From: Poa pratensis
Lineage: Eukaryota; Streptophyta; Magnoliopsida; Poales; Poaceae
Reading direction: 5' to 3'
Assembly: GCA_947311845.1 (NCBI GenBank)
Contig: CAMZMU010000107.1
Location: forward strand, 18,435,166-18,499,165
DNA: 64,000 bases
In this document: one piece after another, positions 44,901 through 56,349 of the stretch
How positions within the stretch are numbered: position 1 is the stretch's first letter
Layout of the letters: the number at the start of each line of letters is the position of its first letter
The notes under the pieces: model-generated
Told to the model about the DNA's origin: nothing
What the model saw: only the letters and a program-made list of their open reading frames with translations
Database searches by the model: none
Translations under genes and position numbers: made by a program

Positions 44901-47900
44901 ACCTGCTCTGGAAGGCCCAGGTATTACCTGCGGTCCGGGGAGCCCGGATGATGGGCTACCTCAATGGCACCACCGCTGCTCCATCAGAGGAGCTTGAGGT
45001 GGTGGACAAGGACGGGAAGAAGGCTATGACGCCGAACCCCGCCTACGACGCCTGGCTGACAGCCGATCAGCAGCTGCTGTCGTACCTCATCACCTCGCTG
45101 TCGCGTGAGGTTCAGGCGCAGGTCGTAAACCTGACCAGCGCTGCAGAGGTGTGGAGCGCGATCGAGAGGATGTACTCCTCCCAGACGCGCGCGCGGACGG
45201 TGAACATCCGTATCGCTCTGGCCACGACCAAGAAGGACAACCTGTCCGTCACGGAGTACGTGGCAAAGATGAAAGCTCTCGGCGACGAGATGGCGTCCGC
45301 CGGGAAGAAGCTCGACGACGAGGAGATGGTCTCCTACATCCTCGCCGGCCTCGACTTCGACTACAATCCGCTGGTCTCCGCGCTCTGTGCGCGAGTGGAA
45401 CCTCTCACTGTAAGCGATCTGTATGCCCAGCTTCTCAGTTTCGAACTTCGTCTCGATCTACTCCAGGGAGGCGTCCCGAACCAGTCCTCTGCCAACGCCG
45501 CGAATCGTGGAGGTCGTGGTGGTTTTGGTCGCGGTGGTGGCGGCCGTGGCGGAGGGGGCGGTGATGGCTATGGTCGCGGCGGCGGTGGAGGCTACAACAA
45601 CAACAACTCCAACCGCAGCGGCGGACGCAACTTCAACGGCAACAACAACTACTTCAAGAACGGCGGTGGTGGAGGCTACCACGGCAACAACTCCAACCAG
45701 CCGAAGCCCAAGTGCCAGCTCTGCAAGAAGGATGGCCACGTAGTGACCAAATGCTGGAAGAGGTTTGACACCTCCTTCACCGGCGAGGAACGGTCAGCAA
45801 ACTCCACCAACACCTCTCATGGCAACTACGGCGGTGGCGGCTACTACAACAACAACGACTCCAACCCCTGGTACATCGACACCGGCGCCACCGACCACAT
45901 CACGGGCGAGCTGGACAGGCTCACCATCCATAACAAGTACGGTGGAGGCGAACAAGTCCATACCGCAAGCGGAGCAGGTATGAATATTCAGCATATTGGT
46001 CAATCTATTGTTTCAACCCCTAGTCGTGATCTATATCTAAAGAACACACTTCATGTCCCTCAAGCCTGCAAAAATCTTGTTTCCGTGCATCGTTTAGCTT
46101 CAGATAATCATGTCTTCTTTGAAATTTATCCCAATTTCTTTTTCGTTAAGGATCAGGCAACGAAGAGGGTTCTTCTGCAAGGCAGATGTAAGAATGGACT
46201 CTATCCCATCCCGGTTGGTCCACAGAGACAAGTCCTCTCCATCAATAAGCCGTCCACTTCAAGGTGGCACAATCGTTTAGGGCATCCGTCGTCATCTATC
46301 GTTCAACAAGTTCTTAGTAGAAATAATCTTCCTTGTAATTCTGAGTCAAGCAAGGAATCAGTGTGTGATGCCTGTCAAAAGGCAAAGAGTCATCAACTAC
46401 CATACCCCAAGTCTTTTAGTGTGTCCAAAGCGCCTTTGGAGCTAGTCTTTTCCGATGTATGGGGTCCAGCCCCAGATTCTTTTGGTCGCAAGAAATATTA
46501 TGTGAGTTTTATTGATGATTACAGTAAATTTACTTGGATCTATTTGCTTAAGGCCAAGTCTGAAGTGTTTCAGAAATTCCATGACTACCAAAACCTTGTT
46601 GAACGAATGTTTGATAGAAAAATAATTGCTATGCAAACAGATTGGGGAGGAGAATATGAGAAATTGAACACTTTTTTTCAGCGCATAGGGATTTCTCATC
46701 ATGTTTCATGTCCTTATGCACACCAACAAAACGGCTCCGCCGAACGTAAACATCGCCACATTGTGGAAGTTGGTCTCTCTCTCCTTGCTTATGCGTCCAT
46801 GCCATTGAAGTTTTGGGATGAAGCTTTTCTCACCGCCACCTACCTTATTAATAGACTTCCTAGTAAGGTTATTGATCATTCAACTCCTTTTGAGAAATTG
46901 TTTAATGAAGCACCTGAGTACTCATCTCTTCGCACCTTTGGGTGCGCGTGTTGGCCAAATCTTCGCCCTTATAATGCTAGGAAGCTTCAATTTCGTTCCA
47001 AGAGGTGTGCTTTTCTTGGTTATAGCAACCTCCACAAAGGTTTTAAATGCCTTGATATTTCCGAAGGACGTATATATATATCACGTGATGTTGTATTTGA
47101 CGAGAATGTCTTCCCTTTTTCGGAGTTAAATCCTAATGCCGGGTCTCTTCTTAGATCCGAAGTTTTACTCTTACCACCTAATCTTGTCACGGGTACTAGT
47201 TTTGATCACGGGGGAGAGAAACTAGATGATCAAATGCTTAATGTTCATATAAATCCTGCTAATCATGCTGAGAATGCAGGGGAACAAGAAACAGATGCAA
47301 ATTCTGCAGGAAACCATCGCTGGATTTTTCAGCCAATCCGGAGAGGCGCGGGACACGGAGCTGATGCTCCTGCAGCCTCGGATCACGAGCAGTCCGAGGA
47401 ATCATCCTCGGGATCGGGTGGATCGTCTGATTCCAGCCCGAGCCAGTCGGCGCAGGACACGCACGGCCCGACAAGCTCTGCCTCGGGCGACGAGGCGCAC
47501 TCGGCCGGCTTCCCCGTACGCGTGGCCACGCGTGATGGGCTGGCCCATCAGTCGGCTTCTGGCTCTACGTCGACATCCGCCGGAAGCAGCAGCGCGGAAT
47601 CGCCTGCGTCGGAAGAATCTTCAGCACCGTCGCCTGGATCGTCTGCGACAAGTGCTCCTGTAGCTCGGACTGTGGTGGAGCAGAGTCCAGCAAGAACTCG
47701 TTTACAGAAAGGTATAGTTCAGCCGAAAAAATTCAAAGATGGCACGATCAGGTATGGAAAACAAGGATGGTTGACTACCACGGGTGAGCCACAATCTCTG
47801 CATGAAGCTTTGCTAGATAAAAATTGGAAAACAGCCATGGATGATGAATTCTTAGCTCTTCAGAGAAATAAAACTTGGCGCTTAGTTCCTCCAGAAAAAT

Positions 47901-50900
47901 GCAACAATCTTATTGACTGCAAATGGGTTTATAAAATCAAAAGGAAAGCTGATGGGTCTATTGATAGATATAAGGCTCGTCTAGTTGCTAAAGGGTTTAA
48001 ACAACGATATGGTATTGACTACGAGGACACTTTTAGTCCTGTAGTTAAGGCAGCCACCATCAGACTTGTTCTTTCCATTGCAGTTTCCAGAGGTTGGAGC
48101 CTTCGTCAGTTAGATGTGCAGAATGCGTTTCTTCACGGCGTTCTTGAGGAGGAGGTATTTATGAGACAGCCGCCTGGGTATGAGGAGAAGTCCAGGCCTA
48201 ATTATGTTTGCAAGCTGGATAAGGCACTGTATGGTTTGAAACAGGCCCAAGAGCTTGGTACTCACGGTTGAGTGTGAAATTGCAAAGTCTGGGTTTTCAA
48301 CCTTCTAAGGCTGACACTTCATTGTTCTTCTACAAAAAAGGAGATGTTTCTATATTTATGCTTATATATGTTGATGACATAATAGTTGCTAGTTCATCAC
48401 AGGATGCGACGATGGCATTGCTTAAAGATCTTCAAACTGATTTTGCGTTGAAAGATCTAGGTGATCTTCACTATTTTCTGGGTATTGAGGTAAAGAGAAT
48501 TAATAATGGTTTATTGTTGACTCAAGAAAAGTACACTACAGATATCTTGAAGCGTGTTGGCTTGGAGGGGTGTAAACCTTCCAGCACGCCTCTCTCTACC
48601 TCGGAGAAGCTGTCCTCTCAAGGAGGAGATTTATTGAATGATGATAAAGGTACAAGGTACAGAAGTATAGTAGGTGCTCTTCAGTACTTAACTTTAACTA
48701 GACCGGATATTGCTTTTTCTGTGAACAAGGTCTGTCAGTTTTTGCACTCTCCTACTTCATCTCATTGGACAGCTGTTAAAAGAATACTCAGATATTTGCA
48801 TGGGACTTTGGGATTTGGATTGCATATTGAGAAATCAAAATCTGTGTTAGTGAGTGCATTTTCAGATGCGGATTGGGCAGGATGTCCAGATGATAGGAGA
48901 TCCACTGGAGGTTTTGCTGTTTATTTCGGTTCTAACCTCATATCTTGGAGTGCGAGAAAACAAGCAACTGTTTCCAGGTCTAGCACAGAGGCGGAATACA
49001 AGTCCCTTGCAAATGCAACTGCTGAAGTGATGTGGGTACAAACTTTGCTTGATGAACTTGGTATTATACATCCGCAAGCTGCGTGTCTATGGTGTGATAA
49101 TATAGGTGCTACCTATCTCTCAGTCAACCCTGTCTTTCATGCAAGGACAAAACACATAGAGGTTGATTATCATTTTGTTCGGGAGCGTGTTGCACAGAAA
49201 CTCCTGGATATAAGATTCATACCTACAGGTGATCAGGTAGCTGATGGTTTTACAAAGTCTCTTGCAGTTCGACAGCTAGAAAAGTTCAGAAACGATCTCA
49301 ACTTGGTGAAGTTTCGACCGAGGGAGGGTGTTAGTTAGTTAGCATCGTAGCTGTCTTGTAATTCTATTTGTAAACTCCTGAACCTTATCGCATGGTGTAG
49401 ATAAGCCTTGCGTGGTTTAGATCTTTCTTGTACATCAAGTTGTAATCCTACCGGTGTTGGTTAACCGGGCTATATAACACGCAGTGGTGCGACCCAGATG
49501 GGCAACGCATCTTAACCTAGTTTTGTTATAGCATTTTCTTCTGCTCATGTGCTGTGCGGTAATGTATTGTTGATATGCCTCCACAGGGCCCAGATTTTGA
49601 CCCTGTTTCCAAACAAGACGGCGGATCCTTAGCTGTAAGTTCTCATATGCTGAGCTGCTAAAGTGTGGCTTCATTAGGACGTGGGCAACGGACTGGCGGT
49701 GTACCAGTTAGTTTATGACAGTTACATGTATGACATATGATCAAACTACCAGCCGCCAAACGGCATGCTGTCAATCTTAGTCAAAAGCCTATCGTTCAAA
49801 GCTGACTGGGCTTCTTGTAATAACAGTTTGGTTGTACTCTTTCTGCAAGAAGTCACCAGCATGGTGCAACAGAATTCCTGAAGAAATTGTGATGGACCGA
49901 CAAAGTGGCCTCTATTATTTTGCCATTCCAGATACAGCTGTATAGAACTGTTGTATTGTCTTTTATTGGTCATATATATGCTCCTAAAACCTTCAGGCCA
50001 CGTTGGCCAGCTGGTACTATCGACTTCAATTAAACAGAGGTCAGCGTCTCTAAAATGGCTTGTCTTTTGAAGCTTCAAGTACTAATCAAGCCATATAAAA
50101 TGGAAAAACAGCAATGTCCTTGTAAGAGTAGCAACATCAATCCCTCCGTAAGTTGTAGTTCATCAATTTGTTCAACCTGCAAAATGTCCATGCTACAACC
50201 TATGTCCTACCAAGGAAGTTTTTATAGGATACAAAATGCAGCATGAGTCTAAAATTCGTTTTTTGGGTAGTGGGTGTAGATGCACCTATGAGCCGAAGTG
50301 GATTTTCCGTTGTAGGGTTTATATCAATATGATTCTTAGGTAATCTGCACCATACGAATGTGCTATCTCCGTTCCGAAATATAAGATGTTTTAGCTTTTT
50401 TTTCTAATTCGGATGTAGGTAGACGCGTTTTAGTGTGTAGATTCACTCATTTCAGTCCATATGTAGTCCATATTAAAATATCTAAAACATATTATAATTT
50501 GAACGGAAGTAGTACATTAGTAGTTTTCTCAAAGGATCTGTCAGGTGTATAGACGAGTAAATTAAGTCAAGCCAACACTTGAACATGGACAAGCTTGCTA
50601 GCATGCAGTCAGTTTTTGATCTGTGAGACAAATTTCAGGCCTTGTCACTGCTTTAAACAATAAACTGCACACACATGCTGCATGGTGTATGCATGCATGA
50701 AATACATCGCAGTATTACCAGCAAGGCAGCAAAACTAGCCAGACAGCCGCGTAGTTAGAGAAGAAATTAAGCAAACCTCGAAGCCTCGAAGGCTAGCTGT
50801 TACTCAGACAAACATCACATGCATATGTGTTAATTCTCCGATCAAAGACATCACTGAGCAGTGCATACCTTAGTCTGTGATGCTGCATCCAAACCAGCTG

Positions 50901-53900
50901 GCTGCTCCTCTTTCGCCTTGGTATACCGGTCTACCACGGATTTCATGCTGGCATACAAAGAAGCAACAAAAAAATGGTCAGTGTTTCCGTTTTATGAACT
51001 TGCAGCTTCAATTCAGGTGCACATTCGAACTGTCAATATATATAAATGTGTTATGTATATATCTCTACACTATTAATTATACAAAATATTATTCGACATC
51101 ATTTTTTATTTTCTTTACCTGAACCGTTCTGGATTAGTGGTTGTGTGCATCATTTGGACTGAGAGGCAGGGATACATTAATTCCTATTTCTAAAATAATG
51201 TACTGAGCATCTAAGCTCACAAATTAACCTACCAACTTGAGTTATTTTTATCTGCTTAACAAGTTAGTTGATATTCCCTCCATCCAAAATATATGGCGCT
51301 CTTGATTTTCGCTGGCCAATGACTTAGAATTTTGACTATGATTTGTAGTTATAATATGTCCATAAAATTAGTATAAAGACATAGGAGAATTATGCAAGAC
51401 AAATCCAACGGTACCATTTATACATTCCCAATCCATATAATTTAATATATATTGCTGATCAAATTTGTGCATTAAAGGCCAGCAAAAAATAGCTTGTCTT
51501 ATATTTTGAGAGGGAGAGTCTTTTTTTTTTCGAAACACGGTACAAACGCAGACGCTCACATACACATGCACACACTCACAACTATGAACGCATGCACGCA
51601 TGCACACCCTACCCCTATGAGCACCTCCGAGAGACTGAGCCGGCGGGTCGAGTCTTGAGATTGACGAAGTCACCACAGGCGTCTCGCTGTCGACGGGAAC
51701 ATCGCCTCCCACTGAAAAATATTCCGCCTAAATGAGAAACACCAGTGTCAAACCTGGGGTTTGAACTCTGGTGGGCTGGGGGTACAACTACTTACCACAG
51801 GCAATATTTTGAGAGGGAGAGATTACTAAAACAAACAAAAGCATTGACACGATCTTAGTGTGGTACCAGGAGAGAGAGGCTGCGAAGTCATTACGCAGCT
51901 ATTACATACATATCCAAGGATTTAGGTATGAATTTAAAAATTTCAAGAGGTATTTGGCAAAGGTGTGATATTACTCATCACAACTTTGCATGAAGCACCG
52001 CCATTTTAATTACTTAATGAGATGAGAATATCACATTTATTAATCTAGAAAATAACATCCTATTTTGGTTCGTAAACAACCATTTAACAATATTTTCTTT
52101 TTCTAACACAAGTACAAAATGAGACATGGAGCATGTGCCAAAGCCGCCGCCATCTTCTTCTAGAAAAGCTAGCCGCCAAAACTCTCCCTCCTCCTTTTGT
52201 TGGTTCCCCCTTTTCTAACCGGCCTTGTGGTGTCAAGAGTTGCGGGGAACCCACTCTATCGGTGGAGTTTTAATTAAAATTATTCTCTTCAATATATTAG
52301 GTTAGGGATGCTTTGCATGAAGCACCACCATTTTAATCACTTAGTGAGATGACAATATCCCATTGGTTAATCTAGAAAATAACATCCTATTTTGGTTCTT
52401 AAATTAAAATTTCACAATATTTTCCTTTTCTAACACAAGTACATAACGTGACACGGGACATGTGCCAAAACCGTCGCCATATCTTCTTCCAGAAATTCTA
52501 GCCGCTAAAACTCCGCCTCCTCCTTCCATTGCTTCGCTGTTATCTAGCCGGTCTTGCCGGTGTCAGGAGAGGCGGGGAACCTGATCTATGGGTGGAGTTT
52601 TTAATAAAATTATCACTTTCAGCAGGTTAGGTTAGCATTTCGGTAGCCACCATCCTTTTGGCCACTATCTCAATATAGACAACATCATCTATAATAAGTG
52701 ATCTTCCGCACTTTGTTTGACAACGAGATCTCCATCCTACATCAATGTTCTGGAAGATTAAATTCATATAGGTATGGACTTTCAGATCTTGCTTCGACCT
52801 GAAGGATTTTGGAATTTCTCTTACGGTTGTCACAAGGAAGTTGATACTCGCAATAATTGTTCCGGATGCTACATATTCGACAATGGTGGTTCGTGCCCTC
52901 GATTCCCTGTCGACTTCAACAAGGTAGTTCGGTTGTTTTTCTGTTGTAATACTAGTGTTGATACTATTGTCGATGTTGGTTAATTACTTTAATGGCCATG
53001 TTGAGCGCATAGCCTTTGCATTGCAGCTCAAAGACATTTTTTTGGAAAACCCTCGTTGGTAGTCATATGTCTATTGTTTGGTTTCTATGTCATTTTATTG
53101 CAGCTGCCTTGAGAGAAATATAAGATTATGTTAAAGTTTGAAGATCTGGATAATTTGCATTTTTAGAGTTCATTTTGTAATTGCTGGAGACAGCTGTTGT
53201 TGTATTTCTATACTATTCAGTACTAGAATATATCGGTGTATTAATTGTAAAAAAACACAAGTATCTAATGACAAATGTAACGATTTCTTGTAAAAGTGGA
53301 GTGCACAAGGTATTACATACCTTTTGTGATAAATTATATTTTTTCACTCGGATCGAAAAACTGAGACATGTTGCGGTCAACCCCCACACACACACCCGCA
53401 CACCCACGGAAGCCTCGTACACACTTCCCCTTCTCGCCGCACACACAAGACCTTGTTCTCATCGTCGTTGGCCTTCTAGCTCCACTTCTCCCCATCTCCG
53501 GTAGCTACCGCCTCTAGAACCGCCACTACCTATGGAGTCGTCGTTACTCGTTAGTACCATATCTCAGTCACTAGCTACCGCCGGCCACCATCCTCTTATT
53601 TGTCTATCGAATTGCCCTTCAAGAGTTTTTTGTCGGCCGTATGGTAGGCGTGCGACCGGCAGTGCTACCACACGACACCATCGCCGCTGGCTCTACTACT
53701 ACGCCGCGCGTGCATGAGTGCATCTCTGGCGTCGGCGACTATCCGTCCCACCATACCTCATTGGAACCCTAACCCCTAATCAACCTCTCCGGCGAAGTCG
53801 CGGACCTTGGCTCGGCCTACCAACCTAACCACTTCCTCAAGGCTGCACACTCTTTACGCCGCCGGTCTGTCTTGGGCTAGCTCTTGGCTATGCGTCAAGT

Positions 53901-54514
53901 GTTAACAGTCAACGGTACCTTCAGCCCACAGATCTAACGAAGCTCCAGTGAGATCACACCCTGTTGGACCCAAATAGGAAGAAGAGGTAGTTCGAGCACG
54001 CCAACTAGAACGAATGAAAATTCCAGTCAACTACTCTACAAATCCGTTAGTCCGTTTCTAAAAACAACTCTAAGGAAGATATAGATCTACACAACTGGTG
54101 TATATATACATCTATTACACAACTAGCTAGTTGGAATAACAAAATGTCAAAAAAGAAGAAAAACTACCGAGAAGAACAAAGGAGGGACTGAGGAACGCGG
54201 AGCTAGCTAGTACAGGTCAAACAAGCCAGGAAATTAACAACCTAAATAACCAAAGCAATCAGAGGATCCAAAGTTGATTCAACATGACACATATAGCATG
54301 AGAGATACATATATCCAAAACGAGTAAATTACTTGGTGCTGCAGAACTCGTAGAGCCTGCCGGTGCTGGAGAAGACGACGAGCCCGACCTCGGCGTCGCA
54401 GAGGATGGAGAGCTCCTTGGCCTTCTTGAGCAGCCCGCCTCGCCGCTTCGAGAACGTCACCTGCCTGTTCGTGGAGTTGTCGATCCTCCTTATCACTATC
54501 TTCCCCCTCCCCAT
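41951..54514 (-). CDS. MIKC-type MADS-box transcription factor, AGL17 clade, OsMADS57-like, seven exons
   Basis: Exons: 54514-54333 (182 nt), 50947-50869 (79), 42983-42922 (62), 42610-42511 (100), 42426-42385 (42), 42272-42189 (84), 42103-41951 (153 with TAA). All have GT/AG borders and join in frame to 233 residues. Exon sizes 182/79/62/100/42 are classic MIKC sizes. Domains: MADS 1-60 ([32 protein letters not shown]), I region 61-87 ([16 protein letters not shown]), K domain about 88-173 ([59 protein letters not shown]), C region ending PELG. It resembles rice OsMADS57 but stops about four residues earlier. AGL17-clade factors act in the nucleus in nitrate signalling, root growth and tillering. 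Exon 3 is a perfect miR444 target. Introns 1 and 2 (3.4 and 7.9 kb) are full of transposons, but all coding exons are clean. Confidence 0.9.
42943..42968 (+). ncRNA. miR444: mature miR444 sequences (two overlapping registers)
   Basis: From recall of the published grass miR444 sequences, 42943-42963 (TGCAGTTGCTG..CAAGCTT) and 42948-42968 (TTGCTGCCTC..TTGCTGC) match two known 21-nt forms exactly. They lie antisense to MADS exon 3, the start of the K domain, so the sense mRNA is a perfectly paired target expected to be cut. I could not check against miRBase here. Confidence 0.88.
43021..44573. other. MADS intron 2, left part
   Basis: AT-rich intronic DNA. A plus-strand frame of 127 codons at 44147-44530 has no recognised motif and ends beside the Copia insertion. 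I do not call it a gene. Confidence 0.5.
44579..44780 (+). repeat. 5' LTR of C2
   Basis: 202 bp starting TGTTAGTTAGTTAGCATCG, with a promoter-like GGGCTATATAACACG near 44728. Confidence 0.95.
44781..44793 (+). other. primer-binding site of C2
   Basis: TGGTATCAGAGCC directly abuts the LTR and matches initiator tRNA-Met priming sites. Confidence 0.88.
44822..49338 (+). CDS. C2 gag-pol polyprotein with one frameshift
   Basis: The first frame (44822-48271, 1149 codons) encodes Gag, followed by a Gly/Asn-rich linker, a CCHC knuckle ([14 protein letters not shown]), protease ([13 protein letters not shown]), the pre-integrase box ([12 protein letters not shown]), and the integrase core ([28 protein letters not shown]) with its D-D-E residues. 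The N-terminal half of RT follows ([34 protein letters not shown]). The second frame (48268-49338) continues RT with YVDD and RNase H ([31 protein letters not shown], the CDN box and [13 protein letters not shown]). The frames meet at a short C run near 48250, where one base appears to be missing. Without that the protein would be a standard Copia polyprotein of about 1500 residues. A sequencing error in the C run is possible. Confidence 0.92.
49329..49530 (+). repeat. 3' LTR of C2
   Basis: 202 bp, no difference from the 5' LTR found by eye. Confidence 0.95.
49536..50365. other. MADS intron 2, right part
   Basis: AT-rich intronic DNA with no supportable feature of its own. Confidence 0.5.
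50366..50512. mobile_element. Stowaway MITE, 147 bp, diverged
   Basis: The left end TCTCCGTTCCGAAATATAAG and the right end ATTATAATTTGAACGGAAG are inverted repeats, with TA at 50364-50365 and 50513-50514. It sits in MADS intron 2 near exon 2. Confidence 0.8.
51274..51819. mobile_element. Stowaway MITE split by a SINE
   Basis: The left end TTCCCTCCATCCAAAATATA after TA (51272-51273) pairs with a right end that reads CTCCCTCTCAAAATATAAG in reverse complement. The subterminal CGCTGGCC / GGCCAGC also pairs. The right end is present twice because the SINE at 51519-51803 duplicated it. It lies in MADS intron 1. Confidence 0.8.
51519..51803 (-). mobile_element. tRNA-derived SINE, 285 bp
   Basis: Read on the minus strand it begins GCCTGTGGTAAGTAGTTGT (A-box-like TGGTAAGTAGTTG), then AGAGTTCAAACCCCAGG (B-box-like GTTCAAACC), and ends in a run of A (T at 51521-51530 on the plus strand). 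An exact 18-bp target duplication ATATTTTGAGAGGGAGAG lies at 51501-51518 and 51804-51821. Internal pol III boxes, A tail and a long perfect duplication are diagnostic of SINEs mobilised by LINEs. Confidence 0.9.
51984..52637. repeat. 327-bp tandem duplication in MADS intron 1
   Basis: CTTTGCATGAAGCACC starts at 51984 and again at 52311. Both copies run through ATCTAGAAAATAACATCCTA, an ACACAAGTACA block, a GCCGCCATCTTCTTC-like block and GGCGGGGAAC / TTGCGGGGAAC to GGTTAGG. They differ by many substitutions, so the duplication is not recent. Confidence 0.85.
52638..54332. other. MADS intron 1, distal part
   Basis: Contains a CACACA-rich patch near 53385-53410 followed by a C-rich stretch resembling a gene leader (about 53400-53900), with no sustained coding frame. 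Otherwise AT-rich intron. Confidence 0.45.
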
Positions 54515-54889
54515 CTTTCTCTCAGATCTAGCAGCAGATCACAAAACCTTGCTCAAGATAGGGAACACCACCAAGAAGCAAGAAGATAGAACAAGTGGCA
54601 GAAACGTACAAGGGGGGAATTGGGAAGAAGAAGAAGAAGAAGAAGACGCTAACGGGATGATCTGATGGGAGAAACAAAAGCTTCCAATATTCGTCTAGCC
54701 TGTGCCTATGGTGAGAAGAAGGATACAGTGATGATTAGGTTTTATGCACGAAGGGCTGCAAGTGGCTGAGCTTGCAGTTCTTCTCTATACATAGCTAGCT
54801 CTTCCATTGGGTCCGGCCGGTTACCTTAATTTGTACCTTTGTACAAATAAACAATAGGGCCAACTCCAAAGGTAGTTGCCACGTAGTCA
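54515..54889 (-). promoter_or_regulatory. 5' leader and proximal promoter of the MADS gene, cut off by a CACTA element
   Basis: The minus strand holds a (CTT)7 microsatellite at 54624-54646, which would lie in the leader. A TATA-like TATGTATAGAG lies near 54780-54794, about 270 bp before the ATG. The CACTA terminus at 54890 ends the native upstream sequence. Promoter elements are inferred from position only. Confidence 0.45.
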
Positions 54890-55215
54890 CACTAGTAGAA
54901 AACAAGGCATCGGTGCGCCCTCTTTTGTACCGGTTGGGCACGAACCGGTACTAAAGTGGGCATTAGTACCGGTTCCAGATACGAGGCGGCCGGGGCCCCA
55001 CGGCGAGACACTTTAGTACCGGTTTGTATTATGAACCGGTACTAAAGGCCGATCTTTAGTACCGGTTGGTACTACAAACCGGTACTAAGGCACAGGCGGC
55101 TGCCGTTGGTGGCCCCACGGCGAGACCCTTTAGTACCGGTTTGTATTACCAACGGTACTAAAGGCTCATCTTTAGTACCGGTTGGTAATACAAACCGGTA
55201 CTAAAGGTTTCGCTA
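54890..55215 (+). repeat. CACTA terminal repeat and subterminal array
   Basis: About ten ACCGGT-centred motifs alternate in orientation, for example ACGAACCGGTACTAAAG and TTTAGTACCGGTTTGTATTA. Two longer blocks (GGCCCCACGGCGAGAC at about 54994 and 55111) show a local duplication of about 117 bp. Confidence 0.9.
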
Positions 55216-55538
55216 TATTACCTTCTTCCACCCGAGCCACAGCTCCATTTTCCAGCTCGAACACAACTCCATTTTTTCTCTCTCTTTGCTCTCCCAAGCT
55301 CTAGTTCACCCCATTTTTCTCCAACATTTGTCAAGATTGGTGGCACCTACATATACAAGGGTTAGCAACTTCATCTTCTCTTCCGGCATTTCAAGTTTAG
55401 CTCATTTTCTTGCTAGTTTAGCTAGTTTGATTTTTGTAGTGCTAGCAAGGTGTTTGATGAAATGACTAAGTTAGTGATTTCATTTGTTTTATATGCATTT
55501 TGAGATCAAATTAAAGTATAATTTGTGGTTTTTTATAG

Positions 55539-56206
55539 TGTCGTCTCGTCCCCTTCCTCACCGCCGTCGATCGCCCGCGTCGCCCCGTCACCGACACCAC
55601 CTCGGTGAGCCTCTTATTTTTATCTTTTATTTAAAAAAATCTTAGTTGTATGATTTAGATGCATAATTATTACTTGTATAATTTTCTTATTTGTATAATT
55701 GTTTGTTATATATAGTGTCATGGTTTTGACATATGTCCACACCGGCTCTCGTCCGCTCTATTATTCGGATGTGGTACGATTGTTTGTTATAACTATATAT
55801 TTGTTTAATTTCGTGTTTATAACAATTATGCCGACCAACTTGACGTACATATATTTTTATCTAGGAGGTAGTTGAACCGGAAATTCCAACCGACCCTATT
55901 GTCGAGTTTTTTGTAAAAGAAAACAATGATTTGAAAGCAAAATTGAAAAGAAGTGAAGATCTTCGTCTCGAAGAGAAGATGAAATGGGAGTTCAAGATTG
56001 CCGACGTCGTCGATGATAACGAGGTCAAGAAGGAGGCAATGCGCTTGGATCACGAGATCAAGATGAATGCAATGCGCTTGAAGCTTAAAAAGATTAGAAA
56101 ATATGTCATTAGTCAAGAGGCTTGGTATCATTATGCTGTTGGTTCAATAATTATCTTAGTTGCGATTTTGATCGCATTTGTCGTTGGATTTAAATTCTTT
56201 AGCTAG
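55539..56206 (+). CDS. small CACTA-encoded coiled-coil protein with C-terminal membrane segment
   Basis: Apparent exons: 55539 to about 55603 (SSRPLPHRRRSPASPRHRHH, ending at GTGAGCC), about 55719-55772 (MVLTYVHTGSRPLYYSDV), and 55865-56206 (EVVEPEIPTDPIVEFFVKEN). The last exon continues with a charged helical stretch (KRSEDLRLEEKMKWEFK, then MRLDHEIKMNAMRLKLKK) and ends in a hydrophobic segment SIIILVAILIAFVVGFKFFS. The first exon lacks an ATG (TGTCG after the acceptor), so the start may be at 55723. Similar small proteins accompany TNP2 genes in Triticeae CACTA elements; function unknown. Exon limits are tentative. Confidence 0.5.
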
Positions 56207-56349
56207 TTGTATGTTAGTTTCAATTAATGAATGTTTATGAGAACTATGTATTAGATTTGGTCGCTACTCTACTTTTGTTTAAATGTGGTGAACTGTTGTA
56301 TTAATGAATTTTGTCACATATCTCTATTTGATATATTTGTATAATGCAG

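Larger units (their letters stand above)
44579..49530 (+). mobile_element. young Copia retrotransposon C2, 4952 bp, in MADS intron 2
   Basis: The LTRs at 44579-44780 and 49329-49530 are 202 bp each and, read base by base, look identical. The 5-bp target duplication GCATT is perfect (44574-44578 and 49531-49535). The primer-binding site TGGTATCAGAGCC follows directly at 44781, and a purine tract (GACCGAGGGAGGG) precedes the 3' LTR. The LTRs end TG..TA instead of TG..CA. The coding region is nearly intact. It lies antisense to the MADS gene. Identical LTRs imply a very recent insertion, though 202 bp gives poor resolution. Confidence 0.95.

Noticed and set aside
52627..52833. Minus-strand 68-codon frame as MADS exon 2
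   Set aside because: The true exon 2, with the M-K-S-V-V-D-R-Y motif and correct phase, is at 50869-50947.
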